Below are positions 36,709 to 47,400 of a stretch of DNA of 64,000 nt, piece after piece. The notes beneath the pieces are model-generated. The model did not search any database and was not told where the DNA came from. It saw only the letters and a list, made by a program, of their open reading frames with translations. Source of the stretch: Tetrahymena elliotti 4EA. Its lineage: Eukaryota > Ciliophora > Oligohymenophorea > Hymenostomatida > Tetrahymenidae. The position numbers and the translations under genes were made by a program. Numbering within the stretch: position 1 is the stretch's first letter; each line of letters begins with the position of its first letter. The DNA is taken from assembly GCA_000231825.2 (NCBI GenBank), contig JH720293.1:310001-374000 (forward strand), given 5' to 3'.

Positions 36709-37549
36709 TTAGTAAATTGAAAAGTATTCTAAATTATGTGAGCCAGCAAATATTATAATTAATCAAATAATCTTTTGTATCTTAATTAATTTTTAAATTT
36801 GAAGTCTTTTTCAAATAATTGCAATCAATAATAAAAAATATTTATAATTGACAAACTAATTAGAAAACTACCTATTTAATATTTTGATGCTTGTTTTAAA
36901 AAAACTGAAATTAAAAATGGATAAATACTTTGTTCTATTCATTAAATAGATTTATAAATTTGCTTAAATTTTTACAAAGAGTTCAAATATAATATTTTAA
37001 CTTTATTTGATTATTACAACAAGCAATGAGAGAAATGAATTAATTTATTTTTGAGGTCTTTTTCAAGTAATTACAATCAATAATAAAAAATTGAATATAA
37101 TTATTGATAATAAATTAATAAGCTACTTATCTAAGATTTTGATTTTATCAACAAGCTGAAATCAAACATGGACAAATCATTCATTAAAAAGATTTATGAA
37201 TTCTATCTAATTTTTACAAAGATTTTAATATTTTTTAATTTCATTAGAATATTACAACAAAAAATTAAGGCATGCATTAACTTATTTATTTTATTTTTAA
37301 ATCTTTTTCAAATATAAAAAATATAAGTTTAATAAAAAACTACCTATCTAATGTTTTGACCAAAAAAATGAAATCAAATATGGATAAATACTTCTTTCCA
37401 CTTATTAATATAAAGATTAAAAAATTCTATCAAATTTCTAGAAAGAGTTTAAACATTTTTTAATTTAATTTGAATATTACAACAAGAAATGTTTTATTTT
37501 TTTATTTTAAATTACGATCTTTTTAGTATTTATTTTTAAAACTATTCTG
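36709..37549. other. intergenic, largely occupied by a three-copy tandem repeat
   Basis: Spacer between two - strand genes. Most of it is the diverged repeat listed next; no coding potential. Confidence 0.7.
36790..37500. repeat. diverged tandem repeat, three copies of about 250 bp
   Basis: Copies begin near 36801, 37053 and 37300, each opening with a variant of GA.GTCTTTTTCAAATAATT. They share further blocks in order: CAATCAATAATAAAAAAT, CTACCTAT.TAAT.TTTTGA, CTGAAATCAAA.ATGGA.AAAT, ATTTTTACAAAGAGTT.AAAT, and a closing ATTACAACAAGAAATG. Identity is moderate with indels, so copies have drifted. It sits directly upstream of the TMEM231 start and downstream of the BART-protein stop. It may affect expression but looks non-coding. 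Confidence 0.88.
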
Positions 37550-40091
37550 TCAAAACTGGCGCTTTAGAATTGTGGCTTTTCCAATTTCCTTTTATTAATG
37601 AAATAAATATCAAATTTTAGTAAAATAATAAATAAACTTACTGCAAATTTGACAGATTCTTTTTATTCCCTAGAGACATTATCTTCTCTTGAATTTTTCT
37701 AAGCTCCACTGCTCACATATGTATTAGTTTTTTAATAATTTGCTGTATACTATAGCTATTACTACTAGTACTATTACCCATATAATGGTTGATTTGAATT
37801 ATTTTAAGATTGCTAGACTTATTGATTACTTTGGTAATTTTATAATTCATTTTCTCTTTTCTATTTTAACATTTTTATTATCTAAGCACGTTATTAAGAA
37901 GCATTGTTTCTTCTTTAGGAATAATCATCTCCATCTAAATTACTTTATAAGTCATTCAGTTGGTTTTATTTTTAGTCTCTATACTTTAAAGACTCATCAA
38001 GCTATTCTCTACTAAATTAATGATCTATTTCTAATTCATGTATCTCTTTATATAAATCATCAAATTAATTTTTTTAATCTTTATTTATCGAATTTTATTC
38101 ATCTCCTGAAGAGTCATTAAGATCATCTAAATATGGATCCTTTACAACTTTATTTTATTTTTTAACATCAACTGTATTCTAATTTTTTAAGAGAGAATCA
38201 TGTTATAAATCATCAAAGAAATTTTTCCTCACATTCTAATCATAAGTTTTTTGACTGACCAAATATTGATTGTTATTTTGATTATTAATATTCTATCCAT
38301 CATATTAAAATTAATTAGCTACTCCATTGCTATATTAATTGTTATATGAATTATTTTAATTATGATCATTATCACCACTAATCAACAATAAATTATTATT
38401 ATCTATCTGACCAGATTGGCTAGAATAATTATCCAGAGCTTATTATCTTTATAACTCTTCATCATAGTTATAGCCAAGTTCTTATTCTAAATCATATCCT
38501 AATTATTATTTCTATTGTTAATTTTTCTGATTGTTACTTTCCTTTTAAATAAAAATAAAAACAAAGATTAAAAATGTAATTTTTTTGAGTTAATAAATTT
38601 ACAAATTGATTTGAATAAAGTTATTTCTTAATGGCATCCATTTATCTTTAGTTGGTTTAAACTTTCTTATCAGAACCATCAGCTTATTATTATTTTTATT
38701 GTTCTGCTAATTTCATTTATTTTTGTAATTCTTCTTCTTCTTATTATTATTTTTATTTCAAAGCTTGCTCTTCTTTCATTTTTTTTACTCTGTCTTAATT
38801 TTCCAATAGCTTCTTTTTCATTTCCTCTTATTACAATAATAATTGTCTCTATTTTTCTTCATTTTATTCTTTCAGCCTTCTTTCTTCTTCTTCTAATTGT
38901 TTTTATCTTTATCTTTCTAATTCAATAGCTCTTTGCTTCTCTTAATTCTTTTGCATTAGCTAACTTTATTGCATATCAGATAATTTATTTTATTAATCTA
39001 GTTCTTGTAACTTTTTAAGTTTCTCTTATTAAAGTCTTTAAGTCTCTAATTCTAATCTTTGAATTTCTTATCTAGCTCTTTCCTTCTCTATTTATAATTT
39101 TTTTTCTTGTTCTAATCTTTCCCTTTTATCCTTTTCATCTTCTTTAATACCTTGCTATCTCATATATTCAAGCGATAACAGTAAAGCCCTTCTCAAATCC
39201 TCTTCTTCTTGTTCAAGTCTTCTTAAATAGTCTTCATACCATTTTTTACTTTCTAAAATAGCCTATAAATACAATAGAAAAAATCAATTAAAATTTAAAA
39301 GTTTAAATAATAAAAAATACTCTTTCATATTCTTCATCTTCACGTTGTTTGAGAAGTCTTTATCTTTCTTTCAAATTCTAATCATCAAGTACTGATTATT
39401 TCTTTGCAAAATTAATATCTTCTTTACTGACAGATTCATATTACTAAAGCTAAGCATTATTATTACTTTGGCTATGTTATGCAGGAGTTATCCCTTATTT
39501 AGCTAAATCCTCAAGTTTTTTGTTTCTTGATACCATGATTTTGCAAAACTCATTAAAGTGGAAGTAAATAATCATAATCTTTAAATATTTTTGATAATCT
39601 TTCTAAGTGAGCATCACTTAGGTATGATCAAGTATTGTTTTTAAATCACAGCCAAGTGTATCAAATAGATTGACCAGCTACTTCTCAATGAATTGTTAGA
39701 AATTCTATATAATAAAAGTAAAGAATAATTAAACAAATAATGAATAATGCTGACATAATAGTTACCAAATGAATGTCTTAATAAATCTTCATATTTTCTT
39801 TAGATAAATCTTAGAAAATGATACAGTTTTCATCTAAAAAATCTAATACAGGTGATGTAAATATTGGACTATTGAAAAACTAAATAATATAGTCTTGTAT
39901 AAACTAAATAATAAAATAATTATTATTAGATGTAAAATCCTTTTAATAAAATAATATACTTAATCTTAGCTTGATTCATACTATTTAGATAAATCTTATG
40001 AAGGTTATTTATTGACGTTTTATTTTTTTAAATTATCATCCTCTTTTTTCTCTTCTTTAGGAGGATCTTTTTTTTTGTTAAACCAACCCAT
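37550..40091 (-). CDS. BART-domain coiled-coil protein, CFAP36-like
   Basis: Six exons from ATG 40091 to TGA 37550, introns 39904-39959, 39705-39765, 39263-39320, 38542-38602 and 37589-37641, total 750 residues. Residues about 45-165 form a BART fold, the ARL2/ARL3-binding helical bundle of ARL2BP and CFAP36 (FIQDYIIQFFNSPIF, FLDENCIIF, NMKIYQDIHLNFQQF, IEKQLVNLFDTLGCD). After a linker, residues 219-256 include a ubiquitin-interacting-type motif, EEEDLRRALLLSLEYM. Then comes a long Glu/Lys/Gln coiled coil (256-440) and a Gln/Asn-rich acidic tail. BART plus following coiled coil is the CFAP36 plan, but the tail is much longer than in animals (about 340 residues). CFAP36 links ARL3 signalling to cilia, so this joins TMEM231 next door as a ciliary gene. 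Last exon is only 13 codons. Confidence 0.8.
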
Positions 40092-40764
40092 AAATATAAA
40101 TATGCTGCTTTTCTTTTATCTTGTTAACTAAAATACTAATTTTCTTATTCTTTATTTAGGTGATTAAATATCTTTTATTGTTAGCCTTGAATTTTTTTTA
40201 GAGATATTACAATTATAAAATCTTTAGATTTAGGTAATAGCTCAATAATATAATAATATATAGCTATTATGTACTTTTGATATTATTTATTCTAGCATGT
40301 CACCTTGTAATTACCCTTCTTAAAGTAAACAATTATCTGATAAACTATAGACTTTTTTTTAATTCAAATAAAGGACCAAGAAGTCGGGTTATTTACTTCT
40401 CATTTAGATTTTTGTAAGAAAAGTTAAAATAGAATAATTATTTTATTCAAATTTTAAATAAATTTCAGGTGAAATATTAATTAATTTTGAAATAAAATTT
40501 TTTGGATTTTATGAGGATTATTTAATAATTTGTTAATTTAAATTAATTTTTTGTATTTTTGTTGAAATTATTTTCATTAAATAAATTTGCAAATAAAAAA
40601 AAAATAAATTTACAAAAAATCATTTATTTTCTGCAAATAATATTGCTTGTTTGTTTGTTTGTTTTTTTGAGCAAGTAAAATATTCCAAAAGAAAAAAATA
40701 GAAAACTTAAATTTACTTTTTAAATCAAATTTCTTAATTTTATATTAAAAATACCATAAGAATT
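40092..40764. other. divergent intergenic region, nothing recognised
   Basis: 673 nt between divergent genes (BART protein on -, peptidase on +), so both promoters should lie here. AT-rich, with a TTGTTTGTTTGTTTGTTT run near 40650. No motif can be assigned. Confidence 0.5.
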
Positions 40765-41217
40765 ATGTCTAAATTTCTTTATGATATGGTGACATCAGGC
40801 TTAATGCCTCTTTCTGCTGCTGCTCTTTATTATTTAGTGACCGATAATGTAATTGTATCTAATAGGGCAGATGGTAAATCAATGGAACCAACAATTGAAG
40901 ATACATCTTCACTAATTTGTCTAAAATTCCCTTATAAGATATTTGGAAGAAAAGTTTAAAAAGGGGATATTATTATTGCGTAATCACCTGTAAAACCTTA
41001 GGTTGATATTTGTAAAAGAGTTTTATATACTGAAGGAGAATATGTTAATCGAATTGTAGTGCCTCCAAATCATGTTTGGATTGAAGGAGATAATAAAAAT
41101 AATTCTTTTGACTCAAGAGATCATGGGCCACTTCCAGAATATTTAATAAAAGGAAAGGTTCTTTTGCAGATTTATCCTTTTAAATTTTTATATACAGAAG
41201 AACAAAGCTAAAAATGA
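40765..41217 (+). CDS. IMP1: mitochondrial inner membrane protease subunit 1-like signal peptidase
   Basis: A 150-residue intronless member of the S26 signal peptidase family, ending at TGA 41215-41217. One N-terminal membrane helix (LMPLSAAALYYLVT, residues 13-27) precedes the catalytic serine in DGKSMEPTI (Ser39) and the catalytic lysine in DICKRVLY (Lys84). The conserved downstream boxes follow: VPPNHVWIEGDN and SFDSRDHGPLPEYLIKGKV. The DICKRV context of the lysine and overall length match IMP1/IMP2, which clip sorting signals from inner-membrane proteins on the intermembrane-space side. IMP1 versus IMP2 is not secure, since the IMP1 hallmark NxxxxS is only loosely present. TAA/TAG encode five or more glutamines, so reading with the standard code would truncate it after 64 residues. 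Confidence 0.92.
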
Positions 41218-42091
41218 AAATGAAAATGATGAATAATATGTAATATATGATAAATGATTTAGCAATTTTATAAGGAACTTTAAAAATATATTATTGAATA
41301 CAAAAAAACATAATAGAGTTGATTGATAAGTTAGAATAATTATATGATTAAAATATGTAGATAACTAAAAATAAATTTCAATTAATTTCATATATTCTGT
41401 TTGTAAATTTAATAAATAGTGTACATTTTTTCAACAATTTAAATGCTATCAATTATAATTAAAACCTTATTATTATTCAATTATTCATTTCTAAAATTTT
41501 GGATATCTTAGATTAATTTTATGTTCACGGTCATATATGGTACTTGAATTTAGATATCCAAATTATCGAGTTTTTTAAGTAGGCTTTCATATTGTTACTT
41601 GTGATATTCAAACCCATTTGTATATAATTATTTATATTTACATTTATACTTAGAGAATATTAGTTCTAATTATACTTTACAAAGAAAGATGATAATTATT
41701 ACCAGAAGAGAAAAATTCATTTTGGTTTTAAGCCTTATTTTAATTGATTGTTAATAATGAGTTTTTAAAAGAATACGATATAAATAATGAACAAAAATGT
41801 AAATAAATAAATAGATTTATTTAAAAAAGAAAGGATTTTAAAACACTAAAAATGGATAAATCAAAATATTTTTATTTGAAAATAGAAAAAAAGATGAAAA
41901 AATGATTGTATAATATTTTGTTTGTAATTTAATTTATACAATAACAAGGATTCTTATATAATAATAATAATAATAATAATAATTAATAAAAACTAATAAA
42001 AATATTTTCTTTCCAATAAATTTCTTTCTTTCATAAATAAATAAAATTCTTATTACTATTTTTTTATTAGTATTTTTCTTCACTCAAAATT
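41218..42091. other. convergent intergenic region with an AAT microsatellite
   Basis: About 870 nt between convergent genes. A run of seven to eight AAT/ATA triplets lies at about 41960-41983. Otherwise AT-rich spacer. Confidence 0.6.
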
Positions 42092-43790
42092 TCAAAAATT
42101 TGGGGGACCTGCATTAAATTGCACGTTCATATTTGGTGGTTGATTTTAGTCATAATGTTGATTGTCGTTAATTTAAACATTCATTTGCATTCCAGGAATG
42201 TTCATACCCATTTGCACATTGTTATTTACTTGTGCATTCATTTGAGGAGGATATTAGTTCTAATTGTAGTTTGGATCATTTCCACTCATATTTATTTACA
42301 TCTACATTCCGGGAACTCCCATATCCATTCCCATATTTACATTTCCTTAATTAGAAGTTGTGGTAGTATGTTGAGCATTCATATTTACATTCATATTCAT
42401 GTTCATTTATGGTGGGGGCATTTAGTCATTAGGAGGGTACATAGGTGGAGGAGGGGGTCCAGGGTTCATCATAGGAGGAGGAGGCATGTTAATGTTAATG
42501 TTCATTCCAGGTGGAGGAGGCATATTTTTGGTATACATGCAATCACTTGTGAAAGCAAAAGTCTTAACTTCAAAAACTTAAGGATTCCAATTAGGAGGAG
42601 GTTAAACTAGACCATAATTTGGAGGAGGGGGAGATACAATTGAAATAGGGACTGTTACTTCAGGCTTATCAGAGCAGCAGATGCAACCTTCAAGATTAGC
42701 TAATATATTTAAGTTATACTCACAGTTAACTAATCTTCCTCTGGTTGAAGGCTAAATGACTTAACCATTGGTTCCATTTAAATTTACTTCACAATTACGT
42801 CTATTGCTATCTGTAGCAGCTTAACGAGCTGGAACACCTTAGAAATCACGTCTACTTAGTTATTTTGTAATAATATTTTCTTTTCCACTGTTTGATGTTA
42901 ATCTCAAACGTTTGTTAAGAGAGCATTACAAGTTAGTAATGGCTAAATCGCATTAAGAGTTATCTAAATCAGCAAGCATACGTGCAGTCTCTCCAGGCAT
43001 GTAGCTGTTTCTTTCAAAGTGACACTTAATGTGGGATTAACCTTAACCAATGCAACACCATGTTGTAGGCTATTTTTAAAAAAAATATTTAACATATTAT
43101 GAAACCAATATGATTTTAGATAACTTTTTAAAGTAAATATAATTACCTTAACAACTCTTTCTCCATATTGAGATGATACGAATGTCTTAAGAGGTTCACG
43201 AATGATCAAATCTTGCTTATTTTTTAGCTTCTTATTATTGAATGAATTTATTTCTACTTTGACCTTATATTTAATGATAGCCTTGTACTCGCAACCTTTA
43301 TCAGTACCACTTTCATAATAAGTACCAGGTAAAGTGTCCATCAACTTAAATTAGAAAGGGAAAGTGAATTGACCTGCAGGCATATAAGAAAAGCTTGACC
43401 AAATATAAAGAGGGAATTAGTGAGAGAAGAATGTGTTCTTGCCCTTGTGAGTTTCGTAGTAGGTTTCAGTGTGCTACTTTTCTTAACCATCTGAACCTCT
43501 AACGGTATGAGTTCTTTAGTGCTATTCTTACCAATAAGACCTTTTGGATATTTAAAAATGCTTTTTAAAAATTGGAGATTTGAAAAATGGGAATTTCATA
43601 ATCGATAGTTAATTCTGAATAAAATGCTTTACTCTTCATAACCCTTTATCTTGAGTGAAAGTACGTTAGCAGGGAAAGCTTCAAAAGTGTTGACATGAAC
43701 CTTTCCTGTAACTGTATCACCTGCTATGTAGAATGGTTAGTCGGTTTAGATATAGATACCACCGTTGGCTTGAGAGGAATTATTTCCCAT
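42092..43790 (-). CDS. arrestin-fold protein with Pro/Met/Asn-rich tail
   Basis: Three exons from ATG 43790 to TGA 42092, introns 43541-43632 and 43070-43146, total 509 residues. Residues 1-180 form an arrestin N-domain: YIQTDQPFYIAGDTVTGKV is the classic strand pair with the G-x-x-V-x-G turn, then LSLKIKGYEE, HTETYYETHKGKNTFF, and SYMPAGQFTFPFQFKL before DTLPGTYYE. A C-domain follows (SYMPGETARMLADLDN, a second xPGExx turn), then a Cys pair (GCICCSDKPEVTVPI). The last 160 residues are low-complexity, dominated by Pro, Met, Asn and Gln (PPPPGMNININ-type), probably disordered. Alpha-arrestins act as adaptors in receptor and transporter trafficking; partners here are unknown. The reverse strand of the tail gives a long His/Ile-rich artefact frame. 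Confidence 0.9.
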
Positions 43791-44460
43791 ATTATATTAA
43801 TTTTTTTTATAATTTATAAAAGATACTAAATAATCTAAAATTTATCAATTTTAAAGAAACAAATTTAATATTTTTCTAATAAATAGAAATTTTTATTGTG
43901 ATTGCTTACATAATTATAATAATAATCAAGCTTTCACACTTTTTATAATACAGAGATTTCACCATAATAAATAAAACAAAATTTCTCAATTTTGTGTGAA
44001 TATAATTAAACATAAGGGACCTTAGCAGAAAAAAAAAAAAACCTGATTACACTAATTACCAAAAGTTAAGGAAACAAATTGTAATTTTAACTTTAATACA
44101 AATAAACTTTATAGCTTCTTGTTTACAATTTTTCCATATTTTTTAAGAGAAGTTTAAGCAAAATGCATTCAGCCCTTAAAATAACAGATAGGAGCATGCT
44201 TTGCTAACTAATACATTTCTACTTTAGAATAAGAATAATCCACAAATTTTATTTTTAAAAATAGATTGTAAGGTATAAACTAATAGGTATGACAAAACCA
44301 ATAATTAATTTTAATTAATTTAGGGTTAGGGCTAAATTTAATAAATTAATATCAATTTAAAAATAAATTTTAAATTACTCCAAAAAAAAGATTTTTCTGT
44401 AAAATAAAAATGATTTACAATATAGAATACAATATTTCTATATAAAATATATAGTATCTA
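43791..44460. other. intergenic, small palindrome with TTAGGG-like core
   Basis: 670 nt between two - strand genes. At 44317-44338 a 7-nt inverted repeat (AATTTAG / CTAAATT) frames GGTTAGGG. Otherwise unremarkable AT-rich spacer. Confidence 0.5.
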
Positions 44461-47400
44461 TCACATTTGTTGAGATTCTTTTTCAAGCAAAAATTGAATT
44501 AGCTTTGATTTGAAATCAGAAGCTGAAAGCTCTTTTTGAGTTTTATCATTTGATTTACTTGTCTTTTTAGTTTGTTATTAAGGCTTTTAAGAAACCTTTG
44601 ATTTTATGCTTTACTCAGAAGCTTAGATGCTCTTTTATGATTAGGCAACACTTCTATTATCTGAAAGTGCATTTTAACTGCCTACAGCACTATTTGGTCC
44701 CTTTGAACTTTACGCATCTTTGTCTTTTTGTTCTTTTTTCTTAGATTTTTAGCTGGTTGTACTTATTTTTTGCATTTCTTTTCTAATTTTATACTTTTAG
44801 TTAAAGTATAGAGTTTTACTAATAACTCTAGGAATAGATAAATAGACAAAATTATCAGTTTCATTTTGAGTTATTTTAATTTTGTAAATCTCAGAAATGT
44901 CTTACCTAAAGTTGATATAATCTTGCATTTGATAGGTTCTAAAAATACTAGGGTGAGCTTACCAAGCTGAGTTAAGAGAGTTATACATACTCAAAACAGT
45001 TGTAACTAATACCTATTAGTTAATAAATTAAATAGTTAATTAAACTAAAATGCTAAAAATTTAAATTACTCTAAGATTCTACCAATCTAACAAATTAGTT
45101 GAGGAAGAAAATCTCAAATTATATATTAAGACAAGAATCACTTGAGGAACATCTTCTAAAAACACTTTTTAGAACTTAGTCAATAAAATTTAAGGCACCT
45201 TTACATTTTCAAGCTGCTTAGGTATAAAGAATCCATTCAAAGAAATAGTTGAAGAAGTAGAGAATCTATCTAATACAATACTTAATCCACTAAAATCTTA
45301 TATCAAGGCGATCTTAGTATAGATATTTATAAATGTTGTGTTATGGAATGGAACTTTTTTCTTAATCTGACTTTTAACTTCAAAAATGTGAAATATTGCA
45401 CCAAACAAATAGAAAGTCTACAAGAGTAAGTGAATCGCTAAAATTATGAAACTTACATTTCCTATTTTTAAGTAAATAAAAAATTAAAAATGAAAAGGAG
45501 AAGGTTATTGATTTTAAATTAAATTTAAGATCAAATTTTTTAATAAAAAAAAAATATTTGTTCTTTTGTAAATTGGATTTTTTAATTTTAAATGTAAAAA
45601 ATTAAAATGAAAAGAAATAATTATACCTATATCAGGCGCTTTGTCACAGTATATGGTGTTAAATGCAAATATCATATCAGTATATAGATTATATCTTTAC
45701 ATGAAGGAGTTGTAAAGTTAAAACAAAACAAATAAACTCTTGAATTAGAAAATATTCTTAGAAACAATTACTTTTTCTATATTGTATAATAAGGTAGCCT
45801 CATATAATACAATAAAAAAGCCTACTGCATAAAATGGTATATCGTATACTAAAGGAATACTTCCGCAAACTCTATTAGGATAATTAGTAGGTAGATAATG
45901 GAAAATCAAGTAGTAAGTATACAAGAGGCAAATAAATACTGTGAAAATGAGGAAGTTAAAAATAATGATAAAATCAAAGTACTTAAGCATATTAATTTCT
46001 CTATTAGAATTATCATTTATTTTATCATAAGTAGTTTAGAAATTGATCTTATTAGGATTATTGAGATATTCACAAATTAATCTACCATTTCTTCTGGCAA
46101 TATCCTTTTATTAAACAAATTTGTGTAAAATGAAATAAATAATTATAAATAATTTCTTTACATTTGGCATTTTTTTAGTATTATTACGAGCTAAAAGAAT
46201 ATCAATCTAAGCGACATCTTCATCAAAGAAGAAGTCTGTACTTTAGATATTTTCAGGAACAAGTTTATCAAGGTCAATTTTTATTTTATTTTTAGATGAC
46301 TTACTAAAAGAACATCTTAAGCTTATTTTATTTTTTTAAATGAATAAAAATATTCCATAGGTAGAAACCATCATCAAATGGAACAATGTAAAAGGGAAAA
46401 ACAAAGTAGATATAAAAATAATAAAAAATTTGTGTCTTTTCCAATTATCTCTTACAAAAATGTTGATTGACTAATAAAGTCCAAGATTAACTATATTTTA
46501 CACAATTAATCTAACATCTGTATTGTCAGTAACAATATCTTTATTCTTATTCTCCTAGATAGCTTTAGTATATGCAAGTTAAAAGTATCTAAGTCTTTCA
46601 ATTTTTTGTTTGAAAGTTTTTGATTTTTCCAATTTTTTTACTATCTTTGCATCAAGAGTTTTCTCCTTTTAAAAGAAAAATTGCAATTCTCCTTTTTTTA
46701 ATTTGTTTTATCTTTCTTCTTCAGAGTCAATACTGTCATAATCATTTATTTGAATCTTTTTATATTCATTAAAAATAAAATATTTTAATTCAATTAAAAA
46801 TTCTAAAAATTATCTTTCTTTCAAGGCTCATGAAAATGAAGAATAAAATTCAAAAATAATTATATGAGAATTATTGATTAAATAAAGTTAATTTTTAAAT
46901 ATAAAATACCTCTTAATTAATGTTTTCTTCTTTTTTATCATTTTCTTCTGAAAAAATGTCTGATATAGCAGGCATATTTAAATCTTTTATTTCCATGTTT
47001 AATTTTTACATTTTATTATCATCTATATCAATATCATCAAGCGAGGGCTTTTTTTGAAGTTATTGTTCAGGAACTGGCTTTGAAAGTTTCTTCTTATTAT
47101 TTCTTATGAATTTTTATATTTCTCTTTTTTGTTATTCTATCACATAAACAGCTTCTTTTAAAATACTCTTTTCCAAAAGCTCAATCTGAATACGAAGATC
47201 TTCAGAGTCATTGTTAGTTGAACTTAGCAATATTCTAAAACCTTGAGGAATACGATTGACAATACTAGAAAATAAGAATTTAAGTCCAAATGGTGAAATA
47301 CGACGATTATTTTATAGGTCTAGTAATGTTAAATGCTTTAACTTGCCATCATCGCTCAAGAGCAAACTGAATTTTTCAGCAAAATCATCACTAACATTGA

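Noticed and set aside
42119..42610. A 163-codon + strand open frame rich in His, Ile and Leu
   Set aside because: It is the antisense shadow of the Pro/Met/Asn-rich tail of the arrestin gene; the - strand reading is continuous with a recognised fold.
46756..46909. Separate gene for the membrane module (44461-46755)
   Set aside because: No in-frame ATG exists before the membrane helices, whereas splicing to the upstream LRR exon is phase 0 and gives a smooth junction.
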